A stretch of 64,000 nt of DNA from Siphonodentalium dalli (taxonomy: Eukaryota > Mollusca > Scaphopoda > Gadilida > Siphonodentaliidae). The DNA is taken from contig CP136066.1 of assembly GCA_032622095.1 (NCBI GenBank), positions 107,967,319 through 108,031,318 on the forward strand. Direction: 5' to 3'. Below the pieces are notes generated by a model. That model searched no databases. It was not told the DNA's origin and was given only the letters and a program-made list of their open reading frames with translations. Numbering within the stretch: the stretch's first letter is position 1; each line of letters begins with the position of its first letter. Positions 56,846-64,000 of this stretch are shown here, piece by piece. Position numbers and translations under genes: made by a program.

Positions 56846-58102
56846 TAGGCCTAAAAAAATGACGTTTGTTTCCGCTAACCCGACCGACCCTATTTTAACC
56901 CCCCGACCCTAATTTTTTTTTTTTTTTCAAGTTAGGTCACAATTCATATCATAACAAGATGCAAAACATTTATATATATTGACATAAGAAATTTATGTTT
57001 AAAAAAAAGATTTAAGTTTAACAAGTGAAATCATACTGTAAAGTATGTTTGGCTTTATCTAGCTTTCATCTGTGAAAACTTCAAATAGTTTCAGTTCAGG
57101 TTTGTTATGATTCAGCCTTCAGACTTCAGTATTTCAATCAAATACAGTACAGGAACATTAATAATTTGATCGAATCGACCTGGTTACATCTATCAGGTGG
57201 GATCTCATAATACCAAATGAAAGATTAACATAGAGATTAGTACTATAAATAGTAATTACTAACTTAATAGATATTGTTTCTGTACTACATGTAGTATATT
57301 ATGTATGTGCCTTACTTGAATTTTATAAAATAGCCTATTATATGAATTAGAGTGATAATGGTAAGTCTCATTTCAAGCAGGATAAGCATAATCCATTGAA
57401 CCAAAAGATATCTGACAATAACTTATAAGCATTTCCAATCCATACATGTACATGCTAGTATATACAAATTTGAAAGTTATGCTTGAGAAACGTGATAAAA
57501 TTGACCTCTCAGTAAAATTCAAAATACTGACTCAAAGTTCCCTAGATTAGCTCTAAATGCAATGGTTTTCAAACATTTTCCAGGGGGAGAACCCCCACCA
57601 TCAACCCCTCCTAAACCTTCCTCCGCCCAGGCCTTCAGGTTATGACTTTGGCATATCATTGTCCAAAAGCAGGTGTCGCCAAAAAATACCTAGATCCTTC
57701 ACTGAATTCAGAGGAGAAGGTAGTGTTATGAAGCCATCATTAAGAGATCGGTACAAGACTAGTCACTCCAATATGTGAACAGTGCAGTGGTGCTGGACTG
57801 ACTCCAGACCATATGGGAAATATAAGAATTATCGAAGACAATATTAGTATATAGACTAGTATATATGTAAATATTAAAGCATATGTAAGATTGAATTGGA
57901 GTTTCTAGTTCCTCTGTCATCTGGGTTAACCTGATTGGGGCTAAGAAGTGCGTATTTTGGGTTATTGACAAGTATTATACAGTTATTTTTAAAGATACTA
58001 AGAAAAAAAAAGTTAACCAAAAAAAAAAGTTAAGCCTACCTACCTACCCTAATTTTTTTCAGCTCATTAGCGGAAACAAATGTATTTTTTGTTTAGGCCT
58101 TA
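56846..58102. mobile_element. TIR family T, copy B (~1.26 kb)
   Basis: Ends are TAGGCCTAAAAAAATGACGT and ..TATTTTTTGTTTAGGCCTTA. Next to them, GTTTCCGCTAA pairs with TTAGCGGAAAC. Subterminal ACCCGACCGACCC and CCTACCTACCCT blocks match element A's GGTCGGTCGGG. The part 56925-57260 recurs inverted at 46740-47110. Confidence 0.78.
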
Positions 58103-58274
58103 GTACAATGTTGAGCAGGTTGTTTTCCCCCATGGGTTATCTGTGGATTTTAGTGATCAGACCTTTGCGAATACACGCGTCAAGTAATGCCTTTTGGATC
58201 TCAGCATCTTGTGCCCCTGTTGTAATGCAAAGTTTATATCAGTCAATATTTGGGCAGTTGAAGTCGCCGCTTAA

Positions 58275-58595
58275 CCCTTTACCCAACAGAAGGGCCATGT
58301 GCCAATGCATTCTCTTATATATGCGAGTCGACCATAGGTCGCCTCGCATATATAAGAGAATGCATTGGCTTTTTTAGGCCAATGCATTCTCTTATATATG
58401 CGAGGCGACCTATGGTCGTCTCGCATATATAAGAGAATGCATTGGCACAGGGCATAACTGTAACTATCACAATGTGGTCAAGGAGCCGATTCCAATGATA
58501 TCCATATTTGTATGGTGTTATTGAGACAGACCGAAGATATTTTAGGCTGTTGAAGCTTTATTTGGCCGGTTTTGGCCGGTTTGTTGGGTAAAGGG
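58275..58595. mobile_element. piggyBac-like double-hairpin MITE (PB1), copy 2
   Basis: Perfect TTAA flanks (58271-58274, 58596-58599), ends CCCTTTACCCAACA and TGTTGGGTAAAGGG. The two hairpins (58301-58368 and 58378-58445) are separated by only ~9 bases versus ~70 in copy 1. Otherwise almost identical to 8472-8852, suggesting recent activity. Confidence 0.92.
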
Positions 58596-58760
58596 TTAAT
58601 ATGATGTCCTTGTACCTCCTATCTTGTAGAGTATTGAGGAAGTGTAAGTTACTGCAACTGTAAGTTGTTATGAATGAACTGAATGTTAAGCAAATTCTTC
58701 TAGTGGTAGTACCAGAGACCTTGAATCAACATATTAGTCATCATAGAAAACAACAACGTT

Positions 58761-59141
58761 TTAGGCCAAAGAAAATTAAATGTTTGGTTTGGGTTACAAG
58801 TCGAAAAATAATAGGGTCAGTAGGTAGGCCTGAAATTTTATTTTTTTTATTATTTTTTTTATTTTGACATATTCTTATTACATTTCATGTGCGTATTTTA
58901 CTCTCCAAGATTGACATAAAACTATTTTTGATTATTATGTATAAATTTTAATATTGCACCATACTTTTACTAAGATATCAACCTATTCAGAGATGCTGAA
59001 ATATGTTTTATGAAATTTTTTGAGAAAAAAATCAATAGATTTTCTTGAAAACCATGAAAAAAACTTTAGGGTAGGGGGTTTAAAATAGGGTCGGTAGGGA
59101 AACCCAAACGGTCAAACCACAAATATTTTTTTCTTTGGCCT
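58761..59141. mobile_element. TIR family T, copy C (~381 bp MITE)
   Basis: Ends TTAGGCCAAAGAAAATTAAA and ..TTTTTTTCTTTGGCC are inverted. GGTTTGGGTT pairs with AACCCAAACG, and AATAGGGTC(A/G)GTAGG lies inside both ends. It abuts a LINE fragment. Confidence 0.8.
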
Positions 59142-59145
59142 CAGA

Positions 59146-59557
59146 ACAAATTGGAGAGAATTCAGATGAGAGCTGCTTGGTTCATAACTGGGGACTATAC
59201 ATCAAGGGAAGAAGGAACAATGGATAACATGGTGACACATCTGTAATCCCCAGAAGGCCGAATGTATAATCAGTGACTTCAATTGGCAAGGTAGTGGATG
59301 GGCTGGTCCCTGCTATCGACACCAAAGATCTTTTGAAACCAAAAAACAAAGTTTGTAGAAAAATCAAAGCTTGAAAGGTTGAGGGATGTATTTAAAGGAA
59401 CTTTGTGTCCACTGAGGCGTGTAACAACTCGAAGCACTACAAACTACATGTGATAGAGACAAACATTCCAGAATATAAGAACTCATTCTTTTCAAAGACA
59501 CTCAAGGACTGGAATACTCTGGAGTAAGGCAGCATGATTTCCTTCCAAACTACACTG
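59146..59557 (+). pseudogene. LINE reverse-transcriptase C-terminal fragment
   Basis: The frame starting 59146 reads KLERIQMRAAWFITGDYTSR, the very conserved post-RT segment (Q-x-R-A-A-x-F-x-x-G-D-Y) of CR1/jockey-like LINEs. A later piece, NSFFSKTLKDWNTLE (~59480-59527), matches the end of such proteins (S-F-F-P-x-T-I-x-x-W-N). Between them the frame is broken by stops and shifts. The catalytic Y-x-D-D part lies outside the fragment. 59560-59850 may be its 3' untranslated remainder, but no tail repeat was seen. It could be the same family as the fragments at 12 and 25.6 kb; this is not provable here. Confidence 0.82.
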
Positions 59558-59985
59558 GATGGACACCCAGTAGGAAACAACAAATCATCCTAACAGTAGC
59601 ATCCCACCCCACATGCTTATACATCCAAAAGGATTCTGTGCGGACACAAATACAGATAGAGATACGGATTGGCAGCTGAGACATGATCTACCCGTAGCTG
59701 CATCCCATGATTCAACCACCAGAAACCAGTGCAATTAACTGCTGAAGGGCAATCAATTGCGCTGTGAATCATAATCGAGTTGTAGGCCTACTGAAGCTTA
59801 CAATTACAATTATTGATACATGTAATGGGTACGATAACTCCCCCAAGTAATATTCAAATAACCCAACTGTCTTAGAAATATAACATTAACACACCAAGAC
59901 TTTAGTCTTACAATTCCAAAAGGCTACATGCATGCCATGCAGAGCTATAGTCATCCGGTAGTATATGTCAGGTTTGGTAAACAGG

Positions 59986-60085
59986 ACCACTTTCGCAGAT
60001 TGCTTCTTCCAGCTGTAAGCAGCAATCTGCGAAAGCTGTCATGTTGAAGGGTACACACTATATTCATGACTGAACTAGTGTCAGG
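59986..60085 (+). repeat. Dispersed repeat R2, copy 2, with inverted duplication
   Basis: Matches 5545-5610 but contains an inverted copy of its own start (CTTTCGCAGATTGC..GCAATCTGCGAAAG), forming a hairpin. Confidence 0.75.
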
Positions 60086-60175
60086 GGTACGGTACATGTA
60101 TGTGTGATATAGGAATAATAATTGATGCGCTTAATTCAGCACAATTAACTTTCGATCCTTACAATTGAATTGTAC

Positions 60176-60203
60176 TGAAGTGCAATTGAGTTGCACTTCA
60201 GCT
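60176..60203. repeat. Hairpin
   Basis: CTGAAGTGCAA and TTGCACTTCAG around five bases, inside a wider AATTG-rich inverted stretch (60138-60222). Confidence 0.8.
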
Positions 60204-60233
60204 AAATTAATTGAATTGTGCTGTACATATGTC

Positions 60234-60846
60234 CAGGGTTTCCGCTCGAGGAGCATCGGGTCCCTTTCGCCTAGCCAAAATATCCTCTACAACATATTCC
60301 CATACCGATTCTGACGCCTTGGGATACATCGTGATTACAATGTCAAATAACACATTGTTCTGACTTATATGTATATGACATATAAGTTATGCTTATGTAG
60401 ACCTGGAGGTCCAGATGTTAGCCACTGAGGGTTGTTCAGGAATATTTAAATTTTTCACTACCAATATGCTTATTATACCCACAGATTTAGCTTTTGTTAC
60501 AATATTCATGGTACCGACAGTATCACTATACTATACAGTGCTAAATGACAACACCATTGCATTTACTTAAAGGCCCATTTAATATTCGAGCTACCAATTA
60601 TTTTTTATAGTGCCTTTATATACGGTTTAAATAACAATATATGACATAACATATGATTAAACTACTATAATTCATCACCATTTGGAATGTCTGTGTCTCA
60701 GAAGGTGCCCATAGGCATAGAGTAATAGAAAATTGCTGAGATCATAGAAACATTTCACTCGCAGAATTGCATATGGTTGATGGACTGATATTTTCCACTA
60801 GCGGCTACAGGGGTTCCATATCCCCAACCTCTTGCGGAAACCCTGA
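60234..60846. mobile_element. Inverted-end element, ~613 bp
   Basis: CAGGGTTTCCGC at the left pairs with GCGGAAACCCTG at the right. The next ~45 bases also pair imperfectly, to AAAATATC/GATATTTT. The interior is AT-rich and non-coding. No target duplication was settled. Confidence 0.6.
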
Positions 60847-61356
60847 TATATCACTACATGTATTATTAATAAATGTTAGTTAATTTGGCCTCCCATACAT
60901 ATACAGCAGGATAGCTAGTGAGACTATTGTGTCATAAGAACTTTTATGCATGTTTTTTTATGTTCCTTCATAATTGACGTCCAAAACATGAATATCAACT
61001 TCAGATGTTTTGTCTATCAGGGACATTATAGACATCGGAGTATTATATAGCTCCACGGTACTAAATGGCAATTCTGCCAATATTTCAAAACATTTTGTAG
61101 TAAAAATATAATGAATATTTTAGGTACGGCATATAGCACATACTAGTAGATTTATGCCTACGTAGGCCTGCATCACAATTGCAATAGGTGGGTACGATCA
61201 TCATACCGAGAAAGAATTCCCACTATTATTTTATGACTTGTATGACACAAAAACCTGTTTTAGCCCAGGGTTACATTGGCGTAGAATTGCTCAACATTTG
61301 TATCTGCCATGTTCGATCGCGTATTGACTTAAATAATTTACGACAGAAGTTTTACA

Positions 61357-61397
61357 GCAGAATAGCCATATCCAGTGTTATCGTATGGCTATTCTGC
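61357..61397. repeat. Perfect 14-bp stem hairpin
   Basis: GCAGAATAGCCATA and TATGGCTATTCTGC around 13 bases. 60850-61630 otherwise holds nothing that I recognise. Confidence 0.85.
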
Positions 61398-61632
61398 AGC
61401 CTTCAATTTGATAATAATTGCATATCTTGAAACCTTGAAGTTCTAGGCCTATGACTGCATTTTATTGATATTGATAATATTTCAATTATTTTTCAGAACA
61501 TGATGCCTGATATACCAACTATTGTCATAGATGAGAGTTCACTGATGGCGCTACTTATCATTATCAGTCATCCTATTCTTGTCACTCAGGTTTGTTGATA
61601 ATATTGTCTCTCAATCAACGTTGTCTTTGTTA

Positions 61633-62395
61633 TACCCCCCGCAACGAAGTTAGGGGGGGTATACTGGAGTCAGCTTGTCCGTCCGTCCTTGGACACAAAT
61701 TTGTCCGGAGTTTTTCTCAGTCGTTTTTTTATCAATTTCCTTGAAACTTGGCACAGACATCAATCACCATGGGAACCTGTGCACCTGCAATTATGACGTC
61801 TGTCAGACCTTTTTTGGTGGAGTTATCCCCCTTTTTCGACTTAGAAAATTTTCGCAACATGTATACTTTTGTCCGAGCTTTTATTCCTACATTTTTAAGT
61901 CAATTTTTTAAAAACGTGGCTCAGTTATTTAGTACCATGGGAAATTGTGCACTTGCGATTATGACGTCTGTCCGACTTTTTTTGTGAAGTTATCCCACTT
62001 TTTCGACTTAGAAATTGTTTTGGCAACATGCATAATTTTGTCCGAGATTTTATTCCTACATTTTTCGGTCAATGTTTTTTAATCTTGGCACTGATATTTA
62101 GTACCATGGGGACCTGTGCACCTGCGATTATGACGTCTGTCCGACATTTTTGTGTGGGTTATTCCCCTTTTTTGACTTAGAATTTTTTTCGCAACATGCA
62201 TAATTTTCTCCAAGCTTTTATTCCTACATTTTTCCGTCAATAGGTTTAAGATTAGGGTTATGGTTGTACACCTGCAATGGGAACTGTTATTTTAATATTT
62301 TAACTAAATGTTTACTGACATGTGAAACATCTTAGTATTTTAAAATCAGGGGGGTATCCGTAGTACCATTGGGACAGTCACACCTCTAGTTTCCT
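61633..62395 (+). mobile_element. Family F4 composite: hairpin end, ~3 units of ~167 bp
   Basis: Starts with hairpin TATACCCCCC..GGGGGGGTATA and GTCCGTCCGTCC. ATGACGTCTGTC(C/A)GA recurs at ~61793, 61960 and 62128 (spacing ~167), each unit with TTTTATTCCTACATTTTT and a TACCATGGGRA word. Ends with GGGGGGTAT near 62347, which complements the start. The 78-80 codon frames inside are repeat shadows. Confidence 0.75.
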
Positions 62396-62399
62396 TTGT

Positions 62400-62732
62400 A
62401 CTAACTCATAACCAACTGATAACATGATAACCTAACAGCATGGCCAATCGTCACATGATCTCAATATGGAATTAATCGGCAGTTTTCTCTAACATTCATA
62501 CCAAAGTTTCCAATCAAAGGATTTTTCACCATAATTTCTGGAGTGATCCTTCAATTGGAAAGTTTTGTAAGAACGTTACAAAAAACTTCTAAGTAACAAA
62601 TTGCCCTGTAACTTTTAGTATAGGTTAAATATCCTGATATTAAATAGCAATGCTTATCATTGTTATAGCTGTAGAACTTCTTGAGTGACCAAAATAGTCA
62701 TAAAGGAAAGTTTAGATGGGCCAACACAGAAA
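62400..62732. other. No recognisable feature
   Basis: AT-rich spacer between F4 and FB4. Confidence 0.4.
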
Positions 62733-63510
62733 ACTACTTAATTGTTATACGAGTGCACCATCTGAACGAATCTATGCTATCTGGAGACCACATCAAGCAT
62801 ATTATATAACAATAGAAATGTTAAAAAGATGACTTTAATCATATTTTTAGAAGTGGAAATTTTGGGATAGGCATTCTCAGTAAGTATAACAAATTATTGG
62901 AATTGAATAATTGCCATAAAAAGTACATGATCTGAACTAGTGCAAGTTTCGAATAATTTTTTAATAGAGAGCAACACTTTTTTAAGACTGTTAAAAGAAT
63001 GTTTGTTTGTGCTGGAAAATCGTGAGCATCCATTTTGCAACAACAAATGTTGTTATGCTGGTCTCTCCAGCAGAGAGCAATCAACTTTAAATAGACCATA
63101 GTGTTAGAGATAGTTGGTCAGCTGGGGATTTTGAAATGGACATATGACCTAAAACTCATCTCAGCCCAACGGTTTATGTTAGTTCTTGCAGAATGGATGC
63201 TTACAAATTCCAGCACAAACTAACATTCTGCTAACTTTTGAAGCAGTATTGCTCTGTATTAAATACTCATTCGAGCTTTAAATTGCACTAGTTCAGAATA
63301 TGTACTTTTTATGGCAGTTAATCATTTCAAATAATTGTTTATACTTGCTGAGAACGCTGTTCCCAAAAGTTCCCTTCTGAACTGATTAAAGTCATCTTTT
63401 TGACATTTGTATTGTTATATAATATGCTTGATGTGGTCTTCAGAAAGTATAGATTCCTTCAGATAGCATAGATTCCTTCAGATAGTGCACTAGCTTAATG
63501 ATTAAGTAGT
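62733..63510. mobile_element. Foldback element FB4, ~320-bp arms
   Basis: Arms ~62733-63055 and ~63180-63510 pair across most of their length (ACTACTTAAT ends, ACCACATCAAGCATATTATA, AAAAAGATGACTTTAATCA, CCATAAAAAGTACAT). In the right arm a TAGATTCCTTCAGATAG word is duplicated. The centre, ~63056-63180, is unpaired. No coding capacity. Confidence 0.88.
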
Positions 63511-63533
63511 CCCCCCCCCCCCCCCCCCCCCCC
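63511..63533. repeat. Poly-C run (23 bases)
   Basis: Uninterrupted C tract immediately after FB4. Confidence 0.95.
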
Positions 63534-63747
63534 GGCCACTGGGTCAACATGGCATGTTGTATTAGATCAGGAAAGCTGATATATTAAGCCAGAGATTAAT
63601 TTTGTTAGCTAGAAATGTGTTTTCAATCACAGCAATTAAAATAAATTTCTGTTTTCTTTGTATGTGTTCTTTTCTGTTGCATCTTATCCAGATGGAAGTG
63701 AGAATGGTACAAATGATGTTCAGCATATTTATTTCTAGTAAGCAATT

Positions 63748-63825
63748 TTATGTTTACCCATACCATAGTATGGTAAACATAATGTCGACGTCCGGATTGA
63801 CCACTCGTCGTGTGTCCGTCCGTCC

Positions 63826-63856
<31 letters not shown>

Positions 63857-64000
63857 CGTGGACACTTTACGCATGGTGCGATAACTCAAATATTTTCTAT
63901 CCGATCGGAACCAAATTTTGTATATGAGTTTCTCAGACCAAAATACAGATCGAGTTCAAATATGGGTTTGATCCGAAATTTTTTTACGGAGTTATGGCCC
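63748..64000 (+). mobile_element. Start of a microsatellite-bearing element (F5), cut by window end
   Basis: Opens with palindrome TGTTTACCCATACCATAGTA..TGGTAAACA (~63751-63779), then (GTCC)n(GTCT)n at 63817-63857, then sequence ending in GGAGTTATGGCCC. The layout resembles F2 and F4 but the sequence is different. Confidence 0.6.

Noticed and set aside
57557-57778. 73-codon frame in element B
   Set aside because: Lies in a transposon interior, no motif, proline-rich from simple CCTCC sequence.
63817-63857. GTCC/GTCT run as a coding repeat in a minus-strand frame
   Set aside because: Simple microsatellite giving a D-R-Q-T shadow.

Overview
The window reads as non-genic, repeat-dense eukaryotic DNA, most likely from a marine invertebrate. 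It is AT-rich and has no bacterial-style gene packing. It carries decayed LINE and Ty3/gypsy-like coding remnants, hAT-, piggyBac- and mariner-type miniature elements, and many (ACGG)n-type microsatellites attached to ~160-bp tandem repeats. That last architecture is best known to me from bivalve elements (pearl/DTC84, Helitron-associated), so a mollusc or related lophotrochozoan is my first guess. A hemichordate or amphioxus cannot be excluded from sequence alone. I found no convincing intact host gene, tRNA, rRNA or CRISPR array. Almost all open frames of 60-150 codons are chance frames or shadows of tandem repeats. Coordinates were counted by eye and may be off by a few bases.

Layout. 0-7.5 kb: mostly unrecognised sequence with small foldbacks, two adjacent perfect palindromes (4.78-4.87 kb) and a long-TIR element (6.19-7.49 kb). 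A 100-N assembly gap lies at 7600-7699. 7.7-13.5 kb: a dense MITE patch, with a piggyBac-like double-hairpin element, five copies of a second TTAA-flanked family, TA-flanked hairpins, and a LINE endonuclease fragment split by a 769-bp insertion with a 16-bp target duplication. 13.2-24.5 kb: nested repeats, namely a 4.3-kb element with ~700-bp inverted arms and a 3.5-kb foldback that contains a 2.5-kb element with ~455-bp inverted arms. This whole block lies between two halves of one MITE, which itself lies between two halves of a LINE endonuclease domain. 25.6-26.5 kb: the second LINE piece. 28.1-29.2 kb: a foldback holding a hAT element. 30.5-42.3 kb: the main structure, two composite elements with ~8 and ~48 copies of a 164-bp repeat, organised in higher-order blocks and interrupted by two insertions. 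42.4-43.8 kb: a foldback plus a duplicated segment. 44.0-45.2 kb: an LTR-like sequence and a broken gag of Ty3/gypsy type. 45.4-46.5 kb: a hAT element. 49.1-53.4 kb: a three-level nest (GTTGGCC-rich element, then hAT, then an inverted 164-bp array element). 54.3-64 kb: more MITEs, a LINE RT C-terminus, a 167-bp tandem-repeat element, a 780-bp foldback, and the start of another microsatellite-bearing element at the window end.

There is no pathway to reconstruct. The biology is the turnover of mobile DNA: repeated nesting, foldback formation and array expansion. The most notable items are the higher-order structured 164-bp array inside mobile elements, the convergence of several unrelated families on ~155-170-bp tandem units, and several insertions that can be ordered in time from target-site duplications.
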